Shown: positions 22,962 to 32,692 of the stretch, in pieces | How positions within the stretch are numbered: position 1 is the first letter of the stretch | Layout: each line of letters starts with the position of its first letter | NCBI GenBank assembly: GCA_965240325.2 | Contig: OZ251253.1 | Location: forward strand, 310,001-374,000 | Length of the DNA stretch: 64,000 nt | From: Rebecca billardiae RCC1528 | Taxonomy: Eukaryota; Haptophyta | Reading direction: 5' to 3' | Notes under the pieces: generated by a model | Databases searched by the model: none | What the model saw: the letters and a program-made list of their open reading frames with translations, nothing else | What the model was told of the DNA's origin: nothing | Translations under genes and position numbers: made by a program

Positions 22962-24193
22962 TCGGGGGAGTGCGCGAGCGTGATCTTCGACATGAGCCGC
23001 TCGGAGAGCAGCGAGCGGCCCATCCGGTGCAGCACGTCGGCGAACGGCGGCGGGTGCACCACCACCACCGTCTCGATCAGCTGCGGGTAGAGCACATCGG
23101 TCAGCCTCGACAGACGCCCCTGCACGGGCCCGAGCCGGCGGTGCGCGAGCGCAAACGGCAGCGAGAGCCCGGCGAGGTCCTCGACGACGACGAGGCGGAC
23201 GAGGCGGCCGGACTCGCGCGTGAGCCGGTCGGTCAGCTGGAACGCGAGCTCGCGGTTCGACACGCCCGCCTCGATGTGCCACCGGTCGGGCTTAGCGACC
23301 AGTGCCTCGGTGTTGGCTGCGCACGGGACAGCCACCTGCACCGGCTGGCCCTCGGCCGTGCGCCAGGGGAGGAGGCCGAGCGGCGAGATCTCGCGCGCCT
23401 CGGCCTGCACCGCGTCGAGCCGCGTGAACAGCTCCGCGTGCCCCGCGCGCCAATCCAGCCCCGCGCGGATCGCCTCCGCCGCCGCCGCCGCCGAGCGCTC
23501 GTGCGTCAACACGTACCGAAGGACGAACAGGTCGTCGTGCTCCTTGCCCAAGCGTCCCTCGAGCGCCGGGGAGGCGCGCACCGCGTCGATGCGCGCGCGG
23601 TGCTGCCGGAGCAGGTCCGAGATGCGCGGGAGCCGCTCCATGTCCGTCGGGAGCGAGCGCGGCGGCGGCGGCACGGGCAGGAGCGGGCCGCCAAGGGCGA
23701 GTGCGGGGCGCTGCGAAGAGGTCGCGGCCGCCGCCGACGCGCCGAGGCCCGCGGCGGTGGCGGCGGCGGCGGCGGGGCCAAGGACGTGGCGCCACAGCGA
23801 GGGGGCATGAACGCCCGCGCCACCACGCACGCCACTCGCCCCACCGCACACGCCGCGCGGGTCGGCGAGCGCGTGCTCAGCCGACGGCGCGACGCGCGCC
23901 GGCCGTGCGCCGTTGCCGCGCATGAAGCGGATCATAGCGGGGTCGCACGGCTTGGCGGCGCCGACGCCGTGCGCCCCGAAGCCGTGCGTCATGAGGCGCC
24001 ACGCCACGCCCGGCGCGCCCAGCGCGAGCCGCAGCGCGGGAACATCAAGCGCGCCGTCGAGGAGCGCTGCGGCGTCCATTATCGCAGCGCTCCCCGGCAG
24101 ACCGGACTCAGGTGGGGGCACAAGTCGTCCGGTGAGGAACCGGTTTGGCACCGTGCTTCCCAGCCCGCGGATGCGCATGGCGGTCGTGCTCAT
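22859..24193 (-). CDS. CRAL-TRIO (SEC14-like) lipid-binding protein
   Basis: A 444-residue protein from ATG 24193. An Ala/Gly-rich N-terminal half precedes a CRAL-TRIO N-like helical part (DDLFVLRYVLTHERS, as in the usual FLRAR segment) at about residues 225-260. The lipid-binding SEC14 fold covers about 285-435, with VRLVVVEDLAGLSL, YPQLIETVVVVHPP and the final FLGGEHPW in expected order. Members carry phosphoinositides, tocopherol or similar lipids between membranes. The ligand here cannot be told. A longer frame upstream has no ATG and is not used. The 3' end lies in a tandem duplication. Confidence 0.82.
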   Translation of the reverse strand: MSTTAMRIRGLGSTVPNRFLTGRLVPPPESGLPGSAAIMDAAALLDGALDVPALRLALGAPGVAWRLMTHGFGAHGVGAAKPCDPAMIRFMRGNGARPARVAPSAEHALADPRGVCGGASGVRGGAGVHAPSLWRHVLGPAAAAATAAGLGASAAAATSSQRPALALGGPLLPVPPPPRSLPTDMERLPRISDLLRQHRARIDAVRASPALEGRLGKEHDDLFVLRYVLTHERSAAAAAEAIRAGLDWRAGHAELFTRLDAVQAEAREISPLGLLPWRTAEGQPVQVAVPCAANTEALVAKPDRWHIEAGVSNRELAFQLTDRLTRESGRLVRLVVVEDLAGLSLPFALAHRRLGPVQGRLSRLTDVLYPQLIETVVVVHPPPFADVLHRMGRSLLSERLMSKITLAHSPDALCAAVALPRSHLPSFLGGEHPWRPAWLPAGRS

Positions 24194-24549
24194 CGTGTCT
24201 GCGCGCGCGGCGCCGCCCTCGACGGGTGATGCGCCGCACTCGCTCGCGCGCAAGCATGGCCTCCCATGCGACGCCTTTTCCGACTCGGCCGTCAACCTCA
24301 ACGCGACGATTGCCGCCTGATGACGGCGGCGGTGCCGCCGTACGCGCGCTATGTACGCGCCACCGCAGGTAACTTTAAAAGTTTAAAAAAATAAACGGTC
24401 CGAGTCAGGACGTATTTGAATATCTTACTGCTTCTTAAGCTCTTAGCTGGATAAGCAGGTGCGCAGGAATGGGAAGTGGGCCGACTGTGACGTACTGCCA
24501 CGGCTACTCGATCTCGCTGCCGGCCGGGGGGACGATATATGAGCCCGCG
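24194..24549. other. Intergenic region
   Basis: This spacer lies between two leftward genes. It contains an A/T-rich patch with AAAGTTTAAAAAAATAAA near 24376-24396. No coding sequence is seen. Confidence 0.5.
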
Positions 24550-27433
24550 TCAGACCAGCGGGAAACTGGGCGCCTGCCGCTGCCAGTTGGACGCCGCCTC
24601 GTACGCAGCCCGCCTGGCGAAGTCCGCGTACGGGTCGTGCTCGCGCCGATCGAGCAGCCAAGCCATATCGCGCTCGAGCGCCGCGCGCACCGCACTGTAC
24701 ATCTCCGCGGCCGCGGCCGCGTCCGTCGGGTCCAGATCGGCTGTGTCGAACGGCCGGCCGAAGCAGAAGTAGTACCGCGGCGGCGGGAGCACCGGGCGCG
24801 CGAGCGGCGTGACGAAGAGCTCCCCGGGCCGGCCGACGGGCACGCTCGCCGCCTGCTCGCGCACGCGCTCGCCGAGGCCGGCCGGCAGCGAGGCCATCTC
24901 GTCAGAGTCGAGCACGAGCTCGAGTCCGTCCTCCGCGCCGACGGCGGCGACCGGCACGACGATCGCGTTCATCTTGGCGGCGAGCCGCATAAAGTCGGAC
25001 GAGCCGTCCTCCGCCGGCGGCCAGAAGAGGCGGTACCGCTCGCCCTTGCGCTTGAACGCCTCACGGACGCCTGGCAGCGCGCGGGCGGGTGGCAGCGTAC
25101 GGGCGGGGTGGCAGCGCGCGGGCGGGCGGGCAGCGCGCGGGCAGCAGCGCGCAGGCAGCAGCGCGCGGGCAGGCAGGAGCAAGGTCGCGTGCGGGCGGCG
25201 GCCAGCAGCGCGCGGCGCGCGGGAGGGAGGGCAGGTGGTGCGTGAGCAGGGCTGGTCGCAGCGGGCTGGCGCACGCGCCTGGACGGCGCGCGTCGGCGCC
25301 GCGGCAGGCCGCACACTACTGCCAGCTGCGCCGTAGTGCACAACAGACGCCTGGCGCGCATCAACTCTCGCGCCGCGCGAGTTCTGCGAATATTATATTA
25401 TGTGTTCTCCGCGTCGCGCGCGCGCAGCACGCACCCCCGGGGTAGAGCAGGACGGTGGCGTTGGACTGCAGCAGGCGGTACAGGTTGCGCGCCGAGACAG
25501 GCACCGCGCCGAAGCGCTGGAAGTCGATGGCGCCGCCTTGCGGCCCGGCCGCGCCCGTCGCGCCGGCCGCGCCCGCGCCGGCAGCGCCCGCGCCGCCGGC
25601 CGCGCCCGCGCCGGTTGCAGACGGACCCTGCCGCCTCCGACGCTCCCGACTGGGCGGCACGCCGTTCAGCGCGTCCTCGCCCAGCCGGCTGTTGGCCGCG
25701 CGCAGCGCCAGCTCGCCCTGCGCCGGCGCCGACCACGACGCGCCCTCCGCGCGCGCCGCGTCCGACCCCGAGCCCGGGGCGCCGGGCGCGCCGGCTGGCT
25801 CGGCCGCCGCGCCGTCGGCCGCGCCGTCGGCCGTGGCGGCGCTTCCGCTGAGGAAAATCGATGGATGCGCCAACCCGCGCGCGAGGATGCCTCGGCGCTC
25901 GAGCAGCTCGGCGACGAGGAGCGTGAGGTCGGTGAAGCCGAAGAGCTGGTGGTTCCCCACGAGCAGCACCGGCCGGCCCACCGCCGCCGAGTCCGGGACG
26001 CCGCCGAGTCCGGGCAGCCGCACGCCGCGCGCGCTCGTCGAGTAGAATTTGGGCGACGAGAGACGACGGATGGGCTGCAGGGCGTCGGACGCGGCGCGCA
26101 TCTGCTCGGGCGTGGGCGGCGTGAAGTCGGAGACGTAGTCGCGCACGCGCGGCCGCGGCGGCAGCTCGGGCGCGCCCGCCGGCCGAGCCGCGCGCGCCGG
26201 CACCAAGCCCTCGCGCTGTAGCAGGCCCACGAGATCGCAATCTCGCTCGAGCAGCGGCGCGTGGCCGGCGTCCGGTAGCTCGCGCACTCGCGCGCCGAGC
26301 AGCCGGCGCTTGATCACCGCGGCGCCGTCGGCGCTGGGCAGCACGCCGTCCGCGGTCGAGGCGAGCACGAGCGTGGGCAGCCGGATCGCCGACCAGTCCC
26401 GCCTGTTCACGTCGCGCGCGAGCGTGGCGAGTTGCTCCAAACGAAACGCGAGCGTCTGCTGCGGCAGCGCGGCTTCGAGCTGCGCGACCGTTGGCAGGAG
26501 CGCGAGGAGGCGCTGGGCGAGCACGGGCGCGGAGGCCCAGCGCGGCGGCGAGGGCGCGGCGGAGGGCGGCGGCGCGCCCGGCACCGCCGGCGCGGGCGCG
26601 GGCGGGCGCACGCCCAGCGCCTTGCGCGCCGCGGCGACGAGCGCGTCGCTCGCGTCCGCGAGCGGGCCCGGCAGCCCCGGACTACCCGGACTGCCCGGAC
26701 TCGGCGCGTCGTCCGGACCGGCGGTCCAGTCGAGCAGGCGCGCCGGGTTGGAGAGCACCGGCCCGAGCAGCACGGGCAGCGCGCTGTACAGCGGCGCGGG
26801 CGCGCTCTCGAGCAGCCCCTTCAGCCGCGGCCACGGCGTCGCGCCGAGCGAGGTCGCTGGGTTCACGAGGACGAGGCCGTAAACGCCCGGGGGCGCCTTG
26901 CCCGCGCCGCCGGCGGCGGCGGCGGCGCGCTGCGCGACGTCGAGCGCGAGCACGCCGCCGAAGGACTCGCCCACGAGCAGCACGCGCCGACCCGCCGCGG
27001 CGAGCGCGTCGAGCTCGGCGCCCACGGCCTCGTGCAGGCGCGTGGCGGGCGTGCGGTCGTTCACTGGCACGCGCAGCGCGCGCACGTCGAAGAAGGGCGC
27101 GAGGCGCTCGAGCTGCGCGGAGATGGTGTACCCGGTGAGCTCGATGCCAGGGAGGTAGAGCAGCACGGGCTTCTGCGCCGACTCGGCCGCCATGTCCGCG
27201 GCCGCGCGCGGCGGCGTCGGCGAGAAGAAGGACGGCGGGCCGTCCTGCACGACAAACGACGCGAGATCTCGCGGCGGGAGATCGCGAGCGGCGGCGGCGT
27301 CGTCGGACGCGCGGAGGGCTGCGCGCGCTCGGGTGCTCGCGCGGCGAGGCACGGTGCGGTGCCACGCGAGCGCGTGCGCGCCGCCGAGCGCCAGGATCGC
27401 GAGCGCGGCCGTGCGGCGCAGCGTCATGCCCAT
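24550..27433 (-). CDS. Phytyl ester synthase/diacylglycerol acyltransferase-like, plastid-targeted, two exons
   Basis: Exon 1 is 27433-25435 and exon 2 is 25070-24550; the intron (364 bases, GT-AG) splits a Gly codon, restoring YPGGVREAFKRKGERY, a hallmark of the PES1/PES2 family. The product is 839 residues (868 if ATG 27520 is used). The N-terminus has a signal sequence (LAILALGGAHALA) then a basic Ala/Arg stretch, as in secondary-plastid targeting. An alpha/beta hydrolase half carries GESFGG and DAGHAP (nucleophile Ser, catalytic His). The second half is an LPLAT-type acyltransferase (GNHQLFG, FGAVPVS, LLYPGG). In plants these enzymes esterify phytol and store fatty acids when chlorophyll is broken down. 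Ala/Gly-rich inserts are present between the domains. Confidence 0.85.
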
Positions 27434-28144
27434 CGCAAGCGGGCGATGCACGCGCTGTCGAAAGCGCCAGAAGGTCCGCGCCCAGACGAAAGCCCGAAAG
27501 CGAAAGCTCGGAATGTGCATGCTGGCCGTCTACCCTTGGCTCGCGAGTATGGCCGCGCCACTCAGCTACTGCCCAAGTCTGCGCCAGAGCGCACGCGACC
27601 AGGCTGGTGGCAATGCGGTGGAGGTGAGCACAGCCACGTGACGGCAGCAATAGGGATTGCGGTGGTGACATTACATTTTCACGACCGGGCCGATTGCCGG
27701 CCCGGTCGGCAGCTGCCGCGCACGCCCGGAGCGTACGCGGTGAGTCGCAAGCCGGGGGTTTGAACGTTTGACGATGCACAGCGGCCGGAGCAAGGGACCC
27801 CTTGGGCAGCAGCGGAGCTCAAAATCGTGACTCCACTGCTACCTTACGACAGCTGGGCCGTCGGTGCTTTGGCGTTGGCGGCTTGCTTGGTGTGACGTGG
27901 GGAGCCCACGACGACGCCATCGCTCGACCTTCCGGTGACAGTTGTGCCGTGTGCTCGAGCGGCCTTGCTCGACGTCGAAACGAGCCAGGCCGCTACCAAA
28001 CGAAAGTTCGAAGAACTCGCGGGCTTTGGGTGATTTCGCTCGCGCTGTTCGCGGTTGAGCACGCAATATTCACTGAGCGGTCTTGTACTCACATTGCACG
28101 CTGGTCGTTGTTGTCGTGCGGCACGGTCGCCGCGTCGTCGGCAC
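27434..28144. other. Divergent intergenic region
   Basis: About 710 bases lie between the phytyl ester synthase-like gene and the LC8-like gene. Part may encode 5' untranslated sequence. No other gene is seen. Confidence 0.45.
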
Positions 28145-28702
28145 ATGTGGGCCGCTCGGCTGCGCACGCTCGCTCCGCGCGTACTGGCGGCCTCGGGCGC
28201 GGGCGCGCTTGCGGGCGCGCTGGCCGTGGGCTCGCTCCCCGCACGCTGCGACGACCCGCACCCCATCGCGACGCAAGTGGACCTCCATACGCTGCCGACA
28301 ACAACGTTTGCGCCCACCTCGCAGGGGCCCGTCACCGTCATGCAGCAGGCGGTGGCGGACGAGGTGGTCGCGGACGCCGTGGACGCGGCGACCCGCGCGC
28401 TCGAGCGCTTTGACGTGGGCACACACGGCGACGCCGTCGCGCGCTGCGTCACGGACGTCCTCAACTCGAGCCACGGCAATGTCTGGCAGTGCATCGTGGT
28501 GATGCGCGGGAGCGCCGACACGCGCGTCGGCTGCTCGATCGCGTCGGTCTCGAACGGGTTTGTGGCCTTCGACATCGGCGCGACGGCGTTCATCTGCTTC
28601 AAGACGCCGTGGTACGTGCGCGTGCGCCAGCGGGACTCGGTCAAGCCGAGTAAGGACGCGAACCGCGTCGTGGCAAAAGGCACGGCCAGGCCCGCCACCT
28701 AG
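28145..28702 (+). CDS. Dynein light chain LC8-like protein with hydrophobic N-terminal extension
   Basis: A 185-residue protein from ATG 28145. Residues about 75-165 follow the LC8 (DYNLL) fold order: a helix with DAVDAATRALERFDV, a second helix, the strand WQCIVV, and the final strand with AFDIGATAFICFK, matching the GQVAILLFK end of LC8. LC8 is a homodimeric hub of dynein motors and many other complexes. Unlike classical 89-residue LC8, this copy has about 70 extra N-terminal residues: a basic start (MWAARLRTLAPR) and a hydrophobic Ala/Gly/Leu segment, as in a mitochondrial presequence or membrane anchor. About 20 residues also extend the C-terminus. Cell location and partner are unknown. 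Confidence 0.72.
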   Translation: MWAARLRTLAPRVLAASGAGALAGALAVGSLPARCDDPHPIATQVDLHTLPTTTFAPTSQGPVTVMQQAVADEVVADAVDAATRALERFDVGTHGDAVARCVTDVLNSSHGNVWQCIVVMRGSADTRVGCSIASVSNGFVAFDIGATAFICFKTPWYVRVRQRDSVKPSKDANRVVAKGTARPAT

Positions 28703-29284
28703 TCACAACCTGGTGGCGGCGCGCCGTGGCGGCAGTCGAGGCTGCGCTCTTGCGGGCACCGCGTGGGCTCGCGCAGGTCACTTACGGTGCGGAGCGCGGC
28801 TCGGCCAGTGGTGCGCCGGGACCGCTGCGCCAGGACCGCTCTGTCGCCTGCTGGCCGTGCTGCCATCGGATCGACGGCCCTGCCGAGCGGGCGAGTGCTG
28901 ACTGGTCCTGACAGCTCCTGTAATAACGGCGACTGGACGATGCACCCTGCTTAGAACTAGAGTCAGTACCGTCGGACTTCGTGCGAAGGGGGATGATCAT
29001 AATGGATCCGCCGCGCGCCGGGGGATCGTCTGACTCCCGGCGGACTCTTTAAGTTTAATGCTTACTAATCAACTAATAATGAGGGTATTATTATTCGATT
29101 ATATCATCGCGTGACTAGTCTGATGAAGCCGCCGCCGGTCCCGTGCGCGCCGACTCGGCCGAGCCGGAGCGCGCTGCGCGCAGGCGCGGGGCGCCCGCCG
29201 GGCACCGCCAACGCGTAGTGCTCGGTCCCTGACGATCTGATGCGTCCCGATGTCCGCGGGGTTGGCGACGCATCGTCACCGAGA
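28703..29284. other. Convergent intergenic region with AT-rich patch
   Basis: This gap lies between the LC8-like gene and the leftward aldo/keto reductase gene. The AT-rich patch is at about 29047-29108. No gene is seen. Confidence 0.5.
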
Positions 29285-30775
29285 TCAGTCCAGCGCCCAC
29301 CGCTCCTTTCCGTAGCCGACGAACTTGGCGTCGACAAACTTGAAGCCCGCGCCCTGGAACTCGAAGCCGCACGCGTCGGCGGCCGCCTCCAGCACCGCCA
29401 CCTCCTCTGGCGCCAGCCGCCAGCCGAGCGCGCCCAGGTTGGCGTCAATATGCTCGGGGCGTGAGGCGCCGACGATGGGCACGGCGCCCTTGCACCGCAC
29501 CCAGTTGAGCGCGACCTGCGCCGGCGTCTTCCCGCGCGCCGCCGCCACGGCGCGCAGCGCCTCCACCACCGGCGTCGCGCCGCCCGGCGGAATGCCGCGG
29601 CGCTCGTCGCCGGTGAAGTACACTCGCAGGCCAGGGTCGGCCGGCGGCGCTTGCGCGTCCCACGCGCCGGCCAGGAGGCCCATCGCGAGCGGGTAGTAGG
29701 CGAGCGGCGTGACGCCCAGCTCGGCGCACGCGTCCACCGTCGCCTGCGCGCCCTGCCGCCGGTACAGCAGCGAGTAGCAGATCTGGTTCGACGCGAGATT
29801 GACATCTCGGCGCGCGAGATGCGCGTGCGCGCGCCGCAGCAGCGTCGGGCCGTAATTCGACACGCCGACGTTGCGCGCGAGCCCGAGCCGCACGCACTCG
29901 GCGAGGCCGTCCCAGTAGAGCTCGTCCTTCGCGCGCGCGCGGCCGAACCGCCTGAACGGCTGGATCACGTCGGGCCTGCGCCGCCAACGGCCGCGCGCAC
30001 CGGGGGCGGGCGGCAGCGGTCAGGGCGGTGGCTGGTTGGAGCGGCGCGCGGCGCGGCGCGCGGCGGCGGCGCGGCCGTGCAGGGAGCGCCGCGCGCCGCG
30101 CGCGCCGGAGACCAGCTCGCACGCGCGGGCCCGGCCGCCGAGGCACAGCGGCACACACGCCACTTGTGCCAGCCCGCGCCGCGCGCACATGTGTATCTGG
30201 TACAGGTCGAGCGCGTCCACGCCGAGCCGGCGCGCAGACGCGGCGCACGCGTCGACGACCGAGCACGCGTCCGCGCGCCACGGGACGGGCGTGAACTTGG
30301 TGGCGAGGACGGGGCGCGGCGCGTGGCGGTGCGCGGCCGAGGCCTCGGCGTACTGCGCGGCGAACGAGCCGAGCAGCTCCTCGCCCGAGCCGCCGAACGA
30401 GCCGCCCTCCCCGCTCGCGCGCGCGCGGCCGCGCACGCCGACCGCGCGGAGCGCACTGCCGACCAGTGACTGTGTGGACGCGCCGTAGCGCTCGGCGGAG
30501 TCGAGGAAGACGAGGCCGCCGTCCATCGCGGCGTCAAAGGTGCGCTTCAGCCGGGCCGTGTCCTGCGCCGAGCCCGGGCTCCACTTGATCGTGCCCAGCC
30601 CGAGGCTCGGCACGTCGAGCGAGCCGATGCGCGCGCGGTCGGCGGCTGCGGCCGCCGCGCCGCGAGCAGGGCTGCCGGCCGGGACCGAGCGGGGCGCGCG
30701 TGGCAGGGTCGACGCGCGTGCTGCGATGGCGGATGCAAGCAACGCGCCCGCCCACGCGCGCAGCGCACGCGGCAT
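29285..30775 (-). CDS. Aldo/keto reductase, probably organelle-targeted, two exons
   Basis: Exon 1 is 30775-30189 and exon 2 is 29975-29285; the intron (213 bases, GT-AG) splits the Met codon of LYQIHMPDVIQPF. The product has 425 residues. The N-terminus from ATG 30775 is a signal-like stretch (WAGALLASAIAARAS) followed by Arg/Pro/Ala, consistent with plastid import. The TIM-barrel catalytic tetrad is complete: Asp and Tyr in DSAERYG, Lys in LATKFTP and His in QIHM. NVGVSNYG and VPIVGASRPEH are the usual late barrel elements, the latter binding NADP(H). It should reduce carbonyls with NADPH; L-galactose dehydrogenase-like or detoxifying roles are both possible. An additional in-frame ATG at 31042 gives a less plausible start. 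Confidence 0.87.
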
Positions 30776-31080
30776 GGCGGCCGCCGGGCTCAGCCAGGCC
30801 GGTGGACGGCGGGCGGGCAGCTCCCGGCTGGGCGGACGCAGTATGACGATGCGCAGGCGCAGGCATCGCAGCAAGAGAGCACTCTGCACTGCGCGAAGCG
30901 AGCAGCAGCGAAGGCGCTCGAAATCGAGCGAAGCTCGCGTGCGGCGCGGAGGCACCCTGGTCCGGCTCGGAGTGTTTGGGCGTAGTTTGGCGGACTTATT
31001 GTCGTCTGCTTTGGACTGACGACAGTAGATGTACACGGACACAGTCGTTCTGGTCGTCTTGATTACGACAGTGCTGACTC

Positions 31081-31140
31081 ATTCTATGATTTAACGACAC
31101 AGGTAGGACGGCGCAGGTCTCCTGATTCGTCGTCGGCAGT
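31081..31140 (+). repeat. Dispersed repeat, copy 1
   Basis: ATTCTATGATTTAACGACAC followed by GGTCTCCTGATTCGTC matches copies at 51731 (+), 58735 (-) and 59477 (-). It may be the end of a mobile element; a gag-like frame lies just to the right. Confidence 0.6.
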
Positions 31141-31318
31141 GCCCGATCGTCGACACGAAGTCGGCGCTGGTGGCAGAGCATAGCCTGAACCGCGATCGAA
31201 TGGCTTGAGCGCGGCCTTGAGCTGCTGGAGCGCGATCCACCTGCGCTGCGCGGCTCGCATGGACCTGCTGTGCCCCGAGCGAGGGCGAGGGTGCAGGTCC
31301 GGATGTCAGACGGCCGTC

Positions 31319-32161
31319 TCAGCCGCTGGGCCCTGGCGGGTGATCCGGCGGTGATGTAGTCGTCCCCGTGTGCCCTGCGCGGCCGCGTGCGCGCTTGCCG
31401 CTCTGCTCAGCTGGCTTGCTGGCGGCGGCTGGCGCTGCTGCGGCGTGCAGGGTACGCTTTGCCCCCGACTGCTGCGCATCCTCGTCGTCCGAGTCGTCGT
31501 CCATGGACGAGTCTCGGTCCGCGTGGGGGACAGCAGCTGGAGCAGGCGCAGGTGCTGCGGGCAGAGAGGCCGCCAGCCGCGCCGCCTTGCGCTCCTGGCG
31601 TTTCTCGACGGCGCGCCGCGACGAGGTGCGGCGGCTCGATGGAGATCGAATCCGCCTGCCTTGCGCGTCACGCCGAGGCCCGCGCTTCCCGCGCCGAGGC
31701 TTCTTCTTCCGCTTCTGAGAGTGCTGCTGCTCGCCGTTTGCAGCCTGCACTCCAGTACCCGAGCCCTGCGCGGCGAGCGCGCGCGCCGGCGGAGCCGACT
31801 TGCGCGCTCGGCGCGGGGCGGGATGCAGGGGAGCTTTAGAAGGCGCGCCACCACCTCCCTCGCGCCGCTGGCTGCCACCAGCGGGGGTTCCCTGTGGAGA
31901 AGCATCAGGCCCTTGTGCATCAGGCGGACGCACAGACACCGTCAGACGGACACTCCCATCTGGCAGGAGGGAGATGTGCACCGCGCGCGGGAGGCCGTCG
32001 GCGGCGGTGAGCCTTGCTGCGTCACGCCAAAGGCGGACGTAGAGGCGCACCCAACGATCCGACAGCCCCTCGGGCAGCAGCGCAGTCACGTCGAGGTCGT
32101 CCATGCGAGCGTCGCCATGTACACGTGTGACTGACCGCAGTTCTTGTTGATGCTGTGGCAT
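31319..32161 (-). CDS. Gag-like or ORF1-like basic protein
   Basis: A 280-residue protein (261 if ATG 32104 is used). The first 80 residues look folded (LSDRWVRLYVRLWRDAARL, then ISLLPDGSVRLTVSV). The rest is highly basic and low in complexity, with KRKKKPRRGKRGPRR and an acidic patch DDDSDDEDA. Such a small folded head and basic tail is typical of ORF1/gag proteins of retroelements that bind nucleic acid, and the neighbouring dispersed repeat supports this. No zinc knuckle is visible. I do not recognise a specific family; a nuclear host protein is also possible. Confidence 0.4.
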   Translation of the reverse strand: MPQHQQELRSVTRVHGDARMDDLDVTALLPEGLSDRWVRLYVRLWRDAARLTAADGLPRAVHISLLPDGSVRLTVSVRPPDAQGPDASPQGTPAGGSQRREGGGGAPSKAPLHPAPRRARKSAPPARALAAQGSGTGVQAANGEQQHSQKRKKKPRRGKRGPRRDAQGRRIRSPSSRRTSSRRAVEKRQERKAARLAASLPAAPAPAPAAVPHADRDSSMDDDSDDEDAQQSGAKRTLHAAAAPAAASKPAEQSGKRARGRAGHTGTTTSPPDHPPGPSG

Positions 32162-32692
32162 TATTGCGATATACAGTTTATTACTAAGTGTCAGCTCTAA
32201 TCATCATCGCATCGGGCGTCTTAAGTAGCGTGATGATGGGGATGTGCTCGGACCCACTGCCGCCCGTAACGGGCAGTGGCGGCCACGAGTAGCACACGCG
32301 TCAGTCGGGAGCCCGGGACTTCCCGAGCAGGGCCGCGCGCGGCCGCCGCGGCCAAGGGCTCCCAGCGGTCTCCGACTCCGTGCAACTTGACTCGCCCGCT
32401 GCCCGCTCCGTCTGGACCCGGCCGACAACTCTCGGGGGCCAGCGGATCTCAGCTCAGAACTCCGCCTCGGCCAGCCCGTGGCAGTGCCAATTGCCTCAGC
32501 GGGCCGCTAACGGCAGTGCCTCAGCCGGCCAACGGGCGTGGCCCCGGCCCCGGCCCGGCCCGGGGGCTCCGGATCGACGTCGCCCCCGATGGCGCGGAGC
32601 GGATGTGCGCGCGCGCGTCACGCCCTCGGCCTCAGGCGCCCTCCGTGCGTGCCGCTTGCCGGCTTGGCGCGCGTCCGCCTGCGCGGCGCCGC
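32162..32692. other. Intergenic region
   Basis: No gene is recognised. There are several short GC-rich inverted repeats, for example ACTGCCGCCCGTAACGGGCAGT near 32258-32279. Confidence 0.4.
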
